Positions 32,294 through 44,756 of a DNA stretch of 64,000 nucleotides are shown here, piece by piece. Made by a program: the position numbers and the translations under genes. Below the pieces are notes generated by a model. The model searched no databases. It saw nothing but the letters and a program-made list of their open reading frames with translations, and was not told the origin of the DNA. This DNA comes from Notolepis coatsorum (taxonomy: Eukaryota; Chordata; Actinopteri; Aulopiformes; Paralepididae). The first letter of the stretch is position 1. Each line of letters opens with the position of its first letter. The DNA lies in assembly GCA_963971535.1 (NCBI GenBank), contig OZ020589.1, positions 87,495,796 to 87,559,795 on the forward strand, in the 5' to 3' direction.

Positions 32294-33948
32294 TAGAGCT
32301 GGGCCGTTAACGGCGTTAACGTGCTGCGTTAACGCGAGACTAGTATCGCGCGATAATATAATTGACGCCGTTAATCTTTTTCTCAACGTTGGGTCTGTAT
32401 TGTCCTTAAATACTTGCCGTAGTTCCCAGCTGTGGTACCAGGAAGTGATTGCACTACCGGAGCTGTAGTCAGAATAATGTGTTAAACTAAAGTAGTGGTC
32501 CGGTAATCATTGTTATACAGGTGAGGTTAAGAAGTCCTCAGGATATAACACAATTCGGCGATGAGGACGTCTGAATCTGCGCAATGCAAGAAAGAAGAAG
32601 TCCGTTGCGAGCTTTGTTTACATTATTAACGTTAGCTTAGCGAGTTAGCATGTTAGCTCACGTTGCTCAATGGAAACATCTACAAGAGGAGGAAATCCAC
32701 TTTACACACTAAAGGAAGGATCGACTGGACTATCGTGAGTGTTTACAACAGAAATGGCTTGGGTTATTGGAAATATTGGACCGTTTGATGACAATGTAGC
32801 CCCTTTCGTGACTGTGATGCACGGAGTGAATCCACAGTCACTTGCTCCTCGATAGGAAACCAACCTAGATTTACCATATAACGAACGGCCGAACCGTTCG
32901 TTATACAAGAATCACAGACGTTTCAAAGGTACTCACAGTTGCATGAGGGTTTCGGACAGAGATACGGGATGGTTTGAAAGCTCTGCGTTGCTAATAAACA
33001 TTTTAAATAATTTTTATAAACTGCTCAAAGCGGCATTATTTCCGCTGTTGGGTGATCACAGCGCATGCGCACCATCCCGTATCTCTGTCCGAAACCCTCA
33101 TGCAACTGTGAGTACCTTTGAAACGTCTGTGATTCTTGTATAACGAACGGTTCGGCCAGAACCAGTCCTTCATGGTCAATCTAGGTTGGTTTCCTATTGA
33201 GGAGCAAGTGACTGTGGATTCACTCGGTGCATCACAGTCACGAAAGGGGCTAATGACAATGTGGAGCAATATGAAATGAAAATGGGGGACCCTGATGTAA
33301 ACAAGACAAACGTCTTTCTCTGGTCTGCATCCCCTTAACAATTGTGTGTATTGAGCCGTACTGTATTGTACCCATTCTGCAATCTGTTAAATAACGTTTT
33401 CATTCATTCATTCATGGAACTGTTACACTGAGCTTGCACTGAATTTGTTGAGAAACCTGCTTCTGCAGCAGTCTGTGTGTGAGCAACCAGTCAGCAGCAT
33501 TGTGAATTTAGAGATTCCCTAAAAGACACATTGAGAGACAGGTTTGTGTGTGGATTAAGAAATGAAGGTGCACAGAAGAAACTACTGACAGAGTGATTTG
33601 ACACTGGAGAGAGCTGTCAATATCAGTGTAACAATGTTAATGGCGTCAAAGGAAGGGCACAGAAAATTACGATAAATCTGGTTTTAAAAGAAACACTGGA
33701 AATTACAAAAAGAAGAGACATGTTCATGCTGTTGAACAAGGAGATAGAACAGCTAGTGACTCCTCAGATGAAGAGGAGAGGATAAATCTCCTTCTCTGGT
33801 CATTATTTGGGTAGAACACAACTATTTTGAATGCCTTCGGCAGATCTTTTATTTTTTTGAGCCATTTTAATCTAGATTAATCTAGATTAATTCCAGGATT
33901 GCAGGTAGATTAATCTAGATTAAAAAATGTAATCTATGCCCAGCTCTA
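32294..33948. mobile_element. hAT-type fold-back element with perfect target duplication
   Basis: Ends TAGAGCTGGGCCGTTAACGG and TCTATGCCCAGCTCTA; ATATAAAT at 32286-32293 and 33949-33956. The subterminal GTTAACGCGAGACTAGTATC zone and right-hand ATTAATCTAGATTAA repeats are characteristic. A long inverted repeat occupies the middle (32797-33252). The shared module CATTCTGCAATCTGTTAAAT is at 33370-33390. No transposase frame is recognised. Confidence 0.92.
32797..33252. repeat. Inverted repeat with arms of about 176 bp
   Basis: Arms 32797-32972 and 33072-33252 are inverted copies around a 99-bp loop: TAGCCCCTTTCGTGACTGTG pairs with the complement of CACAGTCACGAAAGGGGCTA, and ACAGAGATACGGGATGG pairs with CCATCCCGTATCTCTGT. 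The left arm lacks about 20 bp found in the right (ACCAGTCCTTCATGG region). RNA from this locus would fold into a long hairpin. Confidence 0.9.
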
Positions 33949-33956
33949 ATATAAAT

Positions 33957-34110
33957 ACACATACATACACAGTATATACATACACATACATATACATACA
34001 CAGTATATAAATACATACAAATATATAATATACATACATACAGTATATAAATACATACAAATATATAATATACATACAGTATATAAATACACATATACAG
34101 TATATAAATA
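33957..34110. repeat. ATACATACAGTATATAA-type low-complexity repeat
   Basis: Irregular tandem copies of ACATACAGTATATAAATACA continue the kind of AT-rich sequence that also surrounds the hAT insertion sites at 28040-28063 and 32277-32293. Confidence 0.85.
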
Positions 34111-34111
34111 C

Positions 34112-34505
<394 letters not shown>

Positions 34506-34853
34506 TGTAACAAGTTCCTAACTTTTTCTTTCCCATGCACTTTATTCATTGTTTTAAATTATTATTTTCTTTTAAGTTATTTTGTTTGTTTTGAATTGTA
34601 TGCAAATTAGCTATGCATGAGGGTCATCCTTTTGTGTTAAGTTCAACACACTACTACTACTGTGTTAGTAATCATTACTATGTAATGTTACAGTTAGTAA
34701 ATTGGTATGCCCATCTGCATTTTTTGTTGTGCTTGAAATTATATTTTTTTTGGTAATTTTAAAGTTAAATGCATCAATCTGGTGCACTTTGAGAGCAAAA
34801 TAAAGAGGCTAGATCTATGATGAACTTTGTGCTCAAAGCACAAAATCGAGCTT

Positions 34854-35017
34854 CCCAATCCTCTCCTCGAAGCACCCCAGCCATTCAATGTATTTGTTAA
34901 ATTCCACCACCAGCACACCTGATTCAACTTAACTAGCCCTTTATTAGTCAGGTGTGCTGGTGGTGGAATTTAACAAATACATGGACCAGCTGGGGTGCCT
35001 CAAGGAGAGGTTTGGGA
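34854..35017. repeat. Palindromic MITE-like element
   Basis: CCCAATCCTCTCCTCGAAGC at the left pairs with CTCAAGGAGAGGTTTGGG at the right, and TGTATTTGTTAAATTCCACC pairs with GGTGGAATTTAACAAATACA; the turn is near CCTTTATTAGTC at 34940. The arms are about 80 bp. A fold-back MITE is the simplest reading; superfamily unknown. Confidence 0.8.
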
Positions 35018-36700
35018 ACCACAGGACTAGAGCATACATTTGAGCCATCAAAGAAATGAAGCAAAAGTGGTTACCTGTGTTGAACTGGTTTATTTTTTAG
35101 AAAATAAAAATATATAGTAGATTACTATTACGACTACTACCACTGCCAATACATCCCTATTGGCAAACTTTATATTTAAAAAAATAATAAAACAAAAAAA
35201 ACAAAAAACTTTTCTTTATTTGTTTTTATTTTTTGGTTCATTATAAAACTGTGGCAGGACTAATTAGACTTTTTCTTCTTCTCGGATCAGCTGTGAGTGA
35301 GGGCATTTTCTCATTAGCAACGGTTGGTCCGCGTCCTCGCTCCGTCCTCGAGAGTGATAGCCCCTCCCCCCACTCCCCCCTCTGGCCTGCTTTCACACTA
35401 CAATCTCGTTTCGTTCCCAAGCATAAGAGGAGAGCAATACTCCAATATAGCAGGTGGCGTATGCACCTAGTTGGTTTGCTATAGCTGGCATTTCAACCCT
35501 TCTTGCTCTCGGATAAAGCCTTTCGGGATCAAATGAGATAGCGCTATCGTCTCTCTCGTGTGTGTGCTGACGCATGGCTCTGTGGGACTAATTAAGTTAG
35601 TTATTTTTATTAAATACGGGCGCGCACATGGGAGCGTGCGCAATGATATTTTGCAGCAGGTTGTGACAGTGATATTTGCGAGTGCTCTTCTTGACTGTGA
35701 GAAGTGAAGAGAGCCTTAAGGTGGTATTGAGAGGGCACATTATATCTTATGATAAGATATAATGTGCCCTCTCAATACCACCTTAACTAAGTTGACTGCT
35801 GTCGAGGGAGAGAGAGAGAGAGACATAAGCGCTCGGCTGAATTGGAACAGACTACAATCCCAAACGGACCTAAATAATATTTTTTAATTGAAGTATGAAT
35901 ACAATTCTATTCTGGGCAAGCAGAACCATTTGTTACAGCAAGCCTCTTCCGTGTTTTGGTACAGTTTGTTTGCACACCACGTTCTGTTCCGTCGTCGGGG
36001 GCGCTGATTAGCTCCCAAAACCACCCTTTCAAGTGATCCCGGCATGGAGCGAATCAGCGTCCCCGGTGACGGAGGGGAGCGTTCTCAATTCATCACACTT
36101 ATTTTGGGGCGATCGTGCTCGGATTCGACCCCGGATGCCTAGTGGGAAAGCCCCCTGAAAGTCACACAGAAAAAAGTTGGTGTGTGTGTTATTTGATGAA
36201 GACGAAAATTATGAAAATGTTCAGTAATGACCCTGCTGTGTTACAAACATATAAGGGAAAGGGTGAATTTGGAGTTTTGAATAAAATTCTGCATGCAAAA
36301 AAAAATTCTGCACGTGCGTTCCATTAGTGGTTAACGTACCGTTGCATTCGTTCGGTACACGGCACGTACTGAACCAAAGGTCCAGTACTGAAACATGACT
36401 ATGTTGTTGAATTGTAGATGATAACTATTGTCTCTATTGTCTATTTTACTCTATTTGCCTATTTATGCTACTTTATGTCTATTTTATTGCACTGCTCTTA
36501 TTCTGTCTTTTTCTTTTTTTTACTAATTATATGTCTGCACTTCATGCATTGCTTTTATGCTTCATACAAACTGTTTATTCCTACTGTATATGAAAAGCGC
36601 TTGTTGGAGAAAAGAAATGATCAAATCAAAATGTCAAAGTTGCCTATGCTCTGAAGTTCAATTGCGATAAGCTCGGTGTGCTTCAAGTGTCAACCTAAAA
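35018..36700. other. Mixed sequence, no gene recognised
   Basis: It includes AT-rich runs (35090-35240), a GC-rich part near 35320-35400, a perfect hairpin (35716-35786), a short GA run at 35811-35822, and a stretch at 36410-36530 with TGTCTATTTTACTCTATTTG and TATTTTATTGCACTG, wording often seen in LINE 3' ends. TTAACGTACCGTTGCATTCG near 36332 followed by GTTCGGTACACGGCACGTAC could be a transposon end. No reading frame is convincing. Confidence 0.35.
35716..35786. repeat. Perfect 35-bp-arm hairpin
   Basis: TTAAGGTGGTATTGAGAGGG, then CACATTATATCTTAT, is followed after one base by its exact reverse complement. The whole structure is 71 bp. Perfect pairing over 35 bp implies a recent origin or strong constraint; a MITE-derived small-RNA precursor is possible but unproven. 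Confidence 0.9.
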
Positions 36701-37034
36701 TTCTTGGTCTGCGACCTTGACGCCGGTTTTTGAAAGCGTTGTCAGGCAGCCAGTGAAGCAGTGTTTCTACAAGTTCTCACAGAAGAGCTTCATTTATTCA
36801 TCCATGTCAATCCATTTTAGATCTATGTCGATGCGTCAAAATATTACATCCTGCATCTTTAATGGGAGTTTGTCAAAGAGGGGCTTTGATTATGTTGGCT
36901 TTGATGATGCACGTGCACACACACACACACACGCTAGCCCAACGGCTAGTGACGTCACTGGTGCGCCGGCTGCTGTGGAGGGGGGGGGGGGGGCATCCGC
37001 GGGGGGGCGGGGACGCTCTCTCATTGACGGTACA

Positions 37035-39333
37035 CAGTGTGAGAAGAGCATTTATGCAGGTGAACACCAGGAAGGCTGCTGGCCCAGATGGAATAACAGG
37101 ACGCATACTTAAGTCCTGTGCCAACCAGCTAGCCCCTGTGTTCACCGCCATATTTAATCAATCCCTGGCGGAGTCGGTGGTCCCTGCCTGCTTCAAGATG
37201 TCTACCATCATCCCTATACCGAAGAAACCCTCCCCAACATGTCCAAATGACTACAGACCGGTGGCACTCACCTCTGTGGTCATGAAATGTTTTGAGAGGC
37301 TGGTCAAGGACCACATTTGTGCCTCCCTCCCCAGTGATATGGACCCTATGCAATTTGCATACAGGACAAACAGGTCCACTGACAACGCGGTCTCCCAGGT
37401 ACTGCACAGCACCCTCTCCCACCTTGACCGTCAGAAGGGGGGCTATGTGAGACTGTTGTTCATTGACTACAGCTCAGCATTCAACACCATAGTCCCCACC
37501 AGACTGGTGGACAAGCTGATCGAGCTGGGTCTGAGTTCCGCCCTGAGCGCCTGGGTACTGGACTTTCTGAGTGAAAGACCCCAGGCGATCAGGGTGGGGG
37601 GTCAGACCTCCAACACCATCACCCTGAGCATCGGGTCCCCCCAGGGCTGTGTTCTAAGCCCCCTGCTGTACTCACTCTACACACACGACTGTGTGGCCAA
37701 GTTCAGCTCCAACTCCATTAGGGATGCCCCGATCGATCGGCCACCGATCGTTATCGGCCGATAATCAGTATAAATATGCGATCAGGGAATTCCGATAATT
37801 AGTCATATTCGCCGATCGCGGAAACTGATCAAGTGGATATCTCACTCGCTTGTCTCAGACGCACAGGACCTGCAAACTGCTCCTCCTCCCTAGCCCCGCC
37901 CGTACCCGTGTAGAGTTTGTAAACACAGAGGAGGCGGACCTCCTCTGCTGAGTCTAGATAGTGCATTCGACCTGAGCTAACGTTAGCTACCTAGCTATCG
38001 TTACTGTTTAAACAAAATTACCCAGTCAACTATTCACTTTTAGTAGGCATTGTCTAACGGTATTTAGCCGGCTAGCTACTGATAGCTCCGGATATCAACA
38101 AATGCCCCAGGAAGTCTAGTAGCCCATGTTGATATCTCCGTTAGCTTGCGTTAGCTTGCGTTAGCTGACGTTAGTTCACGGTTCAAAACGAAATGTCCGA
38201 TTGAACTAAATAGTTGTCTTAACGTCATCTAGCCGGCTAGCAGTAGCTACAGATAGCTCCTGATATCAATGTCTTATAACACTCATTCGACGCATATTCG
38301 AAGCCCGGCTTGCGTCGCAGTCACTAACGGGGATAGCTGAGGGAGTAGGGTATATCTGCAGAGCCTAGGGTAAATCTGCAGAGCCGAATGTGATTTGATC
38401 AAAGCAGAGTATGTACACACAGACAGTGGAGATAGCGAGCATTTTGACTTGTTGCGTGGTGGCGTTGTCTCGCAGATAATACAACTACAAGTACAAGTCT
38501 AATTATATAATATATATATTTTATAAAAAAAAAAAAAAAAAATTATATAAAATAATTTTTAATTTCTTTTTAATCAAAAACGATCGGTATCGGATCGGTA
38601 TCGGCCGATATGGCTCACGACGATTGGTGATCGGTATCGGTGGCAGTTCGCAGACGACACGGTGGTGGTGGGGCTGATCTCGGACAACGACGAGAAGGCC
38701 TACCGGGAGGAGGTTGAGGTACTGGAACGCTGGTGCCAGGACAACAGCCTGCTCCTGAACATTGGTAAAACCAAGGAGCTGATCGTGGATTATAGGAGAG
38801 GACAGCAGGAGACACACACACCACTGATGATTAACGGGGCTACCGTGGACAGGGTGAGCAGCTTTAAGTACCTGGGGGTCCACATCTCAGAGGATCTGAC
38901 ATGGTCAACACACATAGACACAGTAGTAAAGAAGGCGAAACAGCGCCTCTACCACCTGAGACAGTTAAGGAAGTTCAGAGTATCGGGGAAGATACTCCAG
39001 TCCTTCTACTCAGGAGCTGTAGAGAGCATCTTGACCGGAAACATCACTGCCTGGTATGGAAACAGCACGGCACAAGACAAGAAGGCCCTACAGAGAGTGG
39101 TGCGCTCAGCCGAGCGTACCACGGGTATTGCACTACCTCCCCTGCAGGTTCTATACAACAAGAGGTGCAAATCCAGAGCCTGCAGGATAATGAAAGACCC
39201 TCACCACCCCAATAACAGCCTGTTCCAGCTGCTGAGGTCAGGCAGACGCCTGCGAACCCCAGCTACTAGGACAGAGCGGCTTAGGCTCAGCTTCTTCCCC
39301 CAGGCCATCAGAGTCCTGAACAATGAACATTGA
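37035..39333 (+). pseudogene. LINE reverse transcriptase ORF, interrupted at the catalytic motif
   Basis: Part 1 (37035-37718) reads RKAAGPDGITGRILKSCANQ, IIPIPKKPSPTCPNDYRPVA, FAYRTNRSTDNAVSQVLHS, LLFIDYSSAFNTIVP and GSPQGCVLSPLLYSLYTHDC: reverse transcriptase blocks from the fingers to the SPQG motif, including the first catalytic Asp in FIDYSSAF. Part 2 (38641-39333) begins QFADDTVVVGL, the FADD catalytic pair, then VSSFKYLGVHISEDLTW and the thumb, ending FPQAIRVLNNEH and stop. Between them lies a 0.9-kb hAT piece, placed between SPQG and FADD. Both parts are otherwise open, so the insertion is younger than the LINE and is what inactivated it. Confidence 0.92.
37719..38640 (+). mobile_element. 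hAT-type element inside the LINE, right end missing
   Basis: It starts TAGGGATGCCCCGATCGATC, the mirror of the right end at 13661-13682. The body has CTAACGTTAGCTACCTAGCT and the CGAGACAACGCC block (inverted) shared with other hATs. The right side stops within GGTGATCGGTATCGGTGG, short of the expected GGGGCATCCCTA, so the end was deleted and no target duplication can be seen. Confidence 0.75.
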
Positions 39334-39665
39334 GTACCACTGTAACACTTTAGCATGAGCGGGCCGCACGCACCCTCACTTATTGCCAAAAGGAAAGGCC
39401 ACTTTAAATTAGTATTAGCAACAGTAACAGTGTATTGCACTACTATTACTACTACTGTTAACTGTCAACTGTTACCCGTCATTGCACAAATTTATTGTTA
39501 CCTGCTACCTGTTATTGCACAATTTTATTGCACACATTTTTTGTATTGGATTCTATTATATGTTATATGTTGTACCAATTGCACATCGTTGCGGGCAAGA
39601 CCACCCGCATTTCATTGTATATCCGTATGCCGTGACAAATAAAACTCTTGACTTGACTTGACTTG

Positions 39666-39698
<33 letters not shown>

Positions 39699-39982
39699 TG
39701 TTCAATTCCTGTCATGGGCAAAGATGTATAGAAACATGTTTAATAGAACAAGGACACACTGTCATTCATAGATGACAAGCAATGTAGGCTTTTATGCGTT
39801 CAGTCTAACAGACAGGATACAGTATTTGACTGTATTGGAAGTCCTGATGACATTACTATGTAGACTCTAGCCTTTGTAAAACACAAGACGTAGGATACTG
39901 AGTATGTAGCAAACATTCTAATTGCAATTAGCACCAGGTTAATGTTTATCTATTGCCATTTCCAAAAGAGCCTATGACAAAT
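39666..39982. other. (AC)n run and possible unique DNA
   Basis: After (AC)n at 39666-39696 the sequence has no transposon signature. CTAATTGCAATTAG (39918-39931) is a 14-bp perfect palindrome with two homeodomain-type TAATT cores, followed by AATGTTTATCTATTG, a forkhead-like motif. This may be a small conserved regulatory piece; there is no direct proof. Confidence 0.3.
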
Positions 39983-40201
39983 AGAGTTGGGTACCGAACT
40001 ATGTACTTTTAAGGGTACCGACCAAATTACGTCGGTACTACAGTACCGATTTCATAATACATTTTAGAAGCTATGATATCTACAGTATATCGGGCGTTCA
40101 ACAGCCCTGTGACAACTCCTCTTGCGAGTTACACTGTTTCTATGTGCAGTGAAAACCTCTGCTAAACTAACGTTAGCTGCTAAGTGCTAACCTGTTAAAC
40201 C
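39983..40201 (+). mobile_element. GGTACC-rich transposon, left end
   Basis: TAGAGTTGGGTACCGAACTA and the repeated GGTACCGACCAAATTACG / TCGGTACTACAGTACCG zone match the family whose right end lies at 14088. No right end is found downstream, so the boundary at 40201 is where the next element begins. Confidence 0.5.
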
Positions 40202-41492
40202 TAGGGGTGTAGCCAGGGAGCGAAATTAACTTTTTGACTCACCGGCCAGTGGCGGGTAGATGGGAAGAATCTACCCGCCAAGCATATTTCTTACCTGCCA
40301 ACTTTTTTTTTGATACACATTTTTTTAATTATTATTTTATATAATTTTTTTTAATCAAATATATATATTATATAATCATACTTGTGATTGTGTTATCTGC
40401 GAGACATCGCCACCTCGCTGTCTGCAAACAGCTCCACTGTCTGTGTGTATACTCGAGTGGCCTCCAGCTCCAGCAAGGATTCTCCTGAGCTACAGCTGGA
40501 CCCTATTCAGCAGCCCTCACTCATGCGATGTAAGCCAGGGACTCGAATACGCATGTTGTTGTTGTAGGACATTGATGCCAGGAGCTATCTGTAGCTACTG
40601 CTGGATGGCGTTGGGACAACGCCTCAGTGAACTATTTAGTTTACTGCGACATTTCGTAGTGACTAGTGAGCTACCTAGCCAACGGAGGTATTATGCACTG
40701 GACTATTGCTGGAGGATTTGTTGATGTCTGGAGCTATCAGTAGCTAGCCGGCTAGATAACATTACACAATGCCTCATGTATTAAACTAAGTGAATAGTTG
40801 ACTGGGTCATTTTGTAACGGTAGCTAACGTTATCTCACGAAGGTCCCACACTGACTAGACTAACGTCACGGTGACTCGGAGGCAATAGCCTCTGTTTACA
40901 TGCAGGCATACAGAAACAGGTGGGGAGGGGGTAGGAGCAGCAGCAGCAGCAGCAGTGTGCTGCATGTCTGTGCTGAGACAGCGAGTGAGAACTCCGCTAA
41001 AGAATTGGATCATGATTTTCGGTTTTCACATGACTATTTGATTGCCCGCCACACGGCGGTCAGACCTCTCAGTGGGAGGCGCCAAATGTAAAAACTGAGC
41101 ACAAATGGCGGGTGGCGCTCTCTAGTTTCGGTCCCTGGGTGTAGCGATGCATCGATTAATCGAAATGCATAGATTCTAATGTGTTCGATTCGATGCATCG
41201 ATTTGAATATGTTAGAATAGATTATAATCGAATTATTATAATTTTGTTTTTAATGTTTATTTTGTGTGTGTATTGTTTTTATTTACCTATAGTCCATTCA
41301 TGCTGAGTGAATCAGTTCCCCGAGCCACATTTGTGTATTCAACATTTATTAACTGAGAAAATTAATCAAAATGTATAGAAAATTAATCTAATCGAATCGT
41401 GGTCAAATGAAGAGATTTCATGATGCATTGAATCGTTGCCTGAAGAATCGTAATCGAATCGAATCGTTGTGAGGTCGAATCGTTAAACCCTA
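40202..41492. mobile_element. hAT-like element with ATCGAT-rich ends
   Basis: Left TAGGGGTGTAGC...GATGCATCGATTAATCG and right GAGGTCGAATCGTTAAACCCTA are inverted in type. The 8-bp flanks (GTTAAACC and GCCATATT) do not match, so the limits or the ends are uncertain. It was split at its tenth base or so by the hAT at 40214-41137, which makes the outer element only about 360 bp. Confidence 0.6.
40214..41137. mobile_element. hAT-type element, CAGGGAGCGAAATTAAC family, copy 2
   Basis: Ends CAGGGAGCGAAATTAACTTT and TCTAGTTTCGGTCCCTG; GGTGTAGC at 40206-40213 and 41138-41145 (perfect). It is the sister of 20644-21942 and shares the GGCCAGTGGCGGGTAGATGG subterminal word and the CTGCGAGACATCGCCACC block, but is 375 bp shorter. 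No transposase. Confidence 0.93.
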
Positions 41493-42340
41493 GCCATATT
41501 TTCAGAAGATTCGCCTAAAAGTACATACCCAAGTAAATGAAGAATTGTTCCACAACTGCAAGGACATTTGCATGTTCTTGGTATCTAGGGACATCTATGG
41601 ACCTCAGGGAATGTATTCCCAGTGTCAGATAATTTTTCTCCATTTTTGACGGTGAATAACATCATGCTCACATTGACCAAAAGCAGAAAGATGCCACTGA
41701 GCTCATTCAGCACTTTCTTGAGATCCAGTATATTAAACAGCTAAGCAAATGAACAAAGGGCAGATCATTTTGAGTTTCTTTGGTAGATAATATAGTACTG
41801 AATTTTATCATGCGATATGAAATATGAATATAGAATATCATGCCTATTAATGGCTCTATTATGGTCTGTAATACATCTTGTAAAAGCCACGGACCTCGTC
41901 TATCTGACTGCCGTCTAGTAAGCAAGTATCAATATTTTTAAATATATATTCTATCTTTTTTTATGACAATCCTATTTTACTGCAATAAGAATTATTGAAA
42001 TGAGGTGAACAGACTGAAAATCGTATTAGATCAAATAGATGAAGTATCTATTTTTATTGCAAATAATAATAATAACGTTTTTGGGTTGGGGACACAATTT
42101 GCAGTTGAAAAAATCGAATAAATCGCAATATATATCACAATATATTGCAATATACCCCTAACGTATAGGCCTTTATGTGTATAAACAAACTAATTAAAAT
42201 GTAACAACATCACACAAACACACACTCTGACTGTCACACAAGCCCCGTGGCTGAGGGGATACATTTCATCTGCTAATCTCATCTAATCTACTCTAATCTA
42301 ACCAACTCTCCTCTAATCCTATACCCACAGGTTAAAAAAC
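41493..42340. other. AT-rich sequence, no gene
   Basis: Nothing coding. Near 42090-42165 AATAAATCGCAATATATATC and ATTGCAATATACCCCTA look like the right end of another hAT-type element whose left end is not seen. Confidence 0.4.
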
Positions 42341-42660
42341 CCTCACACTCATGGACGCAGAAAGTTAAGGGAGCCAGGTGTAAATCCCTGTGGGACTCCA
42401 CACTGTTGCTGCTGCTGCTGCACACTACATGTTAAGATCAGGCGTCCTCTCATAATTCAAATGGAATGACACGCCTTTAATGGTGGTGGTGGTGGTGGTG
42501 GGGGCTAACTGAAGTGCCTAACAGCGACTACGTGCAGAGAGCGAGAGGCGCTTCGACATTGATTTGACGGCTGGCTAAACCCCCCCTCATCACCACCACC
42601 ACCATCGTGCTATTGGTCCTGCATGCTAAGTCCCTCGCCTCAGACACAGCATATCATAAC
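42341..42660. promoter_or_regulatory. Candidate conserved non-coding host segment
   Basis: GC-balanced complex DNA with (CTG)n at 42407-42420, (GGT)n at 42482-42500 and (CAC)n near 42590-42603, plus TTCAAATGGAATGACACGCC, TGATTTGACGGCTGGCTAA and GTGCTATTGGTCC. It has no transposon ends, no repeats elsewhere in the window and no long frame. The texture is that of an exon-free conserved element or UTR. This is an impression from composition only. Confidence 0.25.
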
Positions 42661-43227
42661 ACAGATCATGCAGTTGCCGAATGTAATGAGGATTCATGCC
42701 AGGAAGACGTGTTCTTCAGGTGTGCATGTTAATGACAACATACTAAATATTTCAAACTTGCTTGGAGAGGGCTGACTCTGAAATATGGTGCATAAAAGAG
42801 AGCTAATTTTGTGTAAAAAAATATATATATATAATATATATATATATAAATAAAAAAGGGAGGGGGAAGTGATGTGAGACTTGGTCGGGCAGTGATGGAG
42901 GATGGAGCTCGCAGGATAATCTGATGTTGAAAAGAAGACAGCGGTGACGTTGGAAGCAGAAGACACATTGACTGAGTTCACATGGACATCGATATCCGGT
43001 CAATATAAACAGGATATTTGAGTATTTAATTTTTTGTGTTGGTGAAAACATCATATTTCATGTTTATAATAACCTGGACAAGCTGTTATATAATCCAGGT
43101 TATAAGAAACTGGATACAAATGTGGGAAACTGTGGAATGAAAACACCTCATCCTGCTCAATGTTGGCAGTTTTTTGGACAAAATTCCATTTCCATGTTAA
43201 AGATCCCCTCCACATGTATTTAAACCC
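42661..43227. other. No recognised feature; (TA)n at 42817-42850
   Basis: AT-rich DNA with an alternating TA run. Short frames crossing the TA run are compositional. The next element begins at the TTAA at 43228. Confidence 0.4.
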
Positions 43228-44567
43228 TTAACACATTCGGGGCCAGACCCAAGATATCTCGGGTTAACTCGCCATGCGCCAAACCCGAGAAATCTCGGGT
43301 TTTAATCGGTATTTCTTTTATTAGCTATATCCATTCATTTTTCATCCATCCAGCCTGATGTTATCATTGGGAATGGGTCTGAGCTCGCAAAGGGCAAATA
43401 CCGCCGGCTACGCCTCCCGGCCGGTATTGCACATCATTGGAATCCCTCTGGCTGGGGCTGTGCATCGATCTAAGAAGTCCGGTCCAGGTTTTCCTTCTCG
43501 GGCAAGAGTAACGTTTATAACACATGGACTGGGGACACTTAGAGCAGCGTGGATTATGTGTTTTGGACATATAACGTTGGATCAATAAACGCGATCAATA
43601 TTTGGAATGGCGATCGGGAATTGGATTAATCTTTTTGCAGTACATCAGCTGTGAGGTAAGGACTCTATGTTACAAATCTTGGATTGATCAGATGTTTCTT
43701 TCACCGCCATCGGAGCGTGTGTGTGTGTGCGGTTCGCGCCGACCAAAGTACGGAGAAGCGATTTTTCAGACCCCGCTCCTGTTTGTGCATGATGACACAT
43801 ATAATATCGATAATCTAGCGTTTATTTGAAAACAATTCATAAATCAAGCGACAAATGGCACGATTTCTAAGGAAATACATTGAAGCTTGATTTGCTGGAG
43901 TTTATTGAGATTAGACAGAACGCTCTAGAAACAGGGAACAAAATAAGTACCAGCCAACCGCCAATTTAAGTTTGTTCCCTGAGAGCAGAGCTACACAGCA
44001 GTGCGCCCATTTTGCGAGCCGAAATAAGTCTGTGGTTTTTTCTTCTTCTCACAACGGGTCAAATGCATCTAACATGCATTGCATCGTCGCCATTCCTTTA
44101 TGCCCACATCGCCCGAAATGAACGTTATGTTAGCGTAAGCTAACAAGCTAATCCTGATCAGCGGCAGAGCCATAGAGAACAGCAGACAGTGTGGACTGGG
44201 GAAAGGGAAATGGGGGGGGGGGGCACTCTCCCTTTCTCTGTGTGTGTGCCAGCGTTTCCGTTAGCCGGTAATTACCGGTATTTGACCGGCAAAATATGTT
44301 GAAGTCCGAATATTTAAATCTCTCCGGTCATAATGTCCGGTGAAAATAATTTCTCTAAGCACAATTTTATTATTTGAATTGTATTAAAATAGGCTAAAAT
44401 TAAATAGCCTATGCGATGAACGAAACAATCATTACATTTTGTTTCATTGTTGCTTCACTCTGATAAAGCGCGGATGGCGCCGCTCGGATGTGAATATTTT
44501 TTTCTTTCTTTTTTTGAGCCTGCCTGGCCACCATAACGACAAACAGGTATACGAGCGAGAGAGAGAG

Positions 44568-44756
44568 ATGGCCAAACAAGCTAAGCTTAACAAATATTTC
44601 ATGAAACCAAGCACAAGCAGGTCTAATAATAATGACAACGAAGATGAGTCTTCTGAACTTGAAGTCACAGAGACCGCTGATGCTGTGGTGAAAGAAAACA
44701 GAAACAGAAATGTCGAGCGTTCAGGCCCGAGTGGAAAGTTTAATTCTCCTGGCTGA
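44568..44756 (+). pseudogene. hAT transposase N-terminal fragment
   Basis: The frame starts MAKQAKLNKYFMKPSTSRSN, followed by an acidic stretch (DNEDESSELEVTETADAVV) and a stop soon after. A short basic 'K..KL..YF.K' start followed by a low-complexity linker is usual in hAT/ZNF862-like transposases before their zinc finger. No zinc finger or catalytic core follows, since piggyBac-derived sequence takes over at about 44757. The start is supported by the preceding GAGAGAGATGG context only. Confidence 0.45.

Larger units (their letters stand above)
37030..39665 (+). mobile_element. 5'-truncated LINE with reverse transcriptase, split by a hAT
   Basis: The ORF is preceded by low-complexity G-rich DNA, so the endonuclease region is absent. 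After the ORF stop at 39333 comes a 3' UTR with CGCATTTCATTGTATATCCG, AATAAAACTC and a (ACTTG)n tail at 39649-39665. The protein resembles CR1/L2-superfamily (jockey group) enzymes. A hAT piece is inserted at 37719-38640. A (AC)n run follows the tail at 39666-39696. Confidence 0.85.

Noticed and set aside
40202..41492. Complete hAT with 8-bp duplication
   Set aside because: The flanking octamers GTTAAACC and GCCATATT do not match, so only similarity of the ends is claimed.
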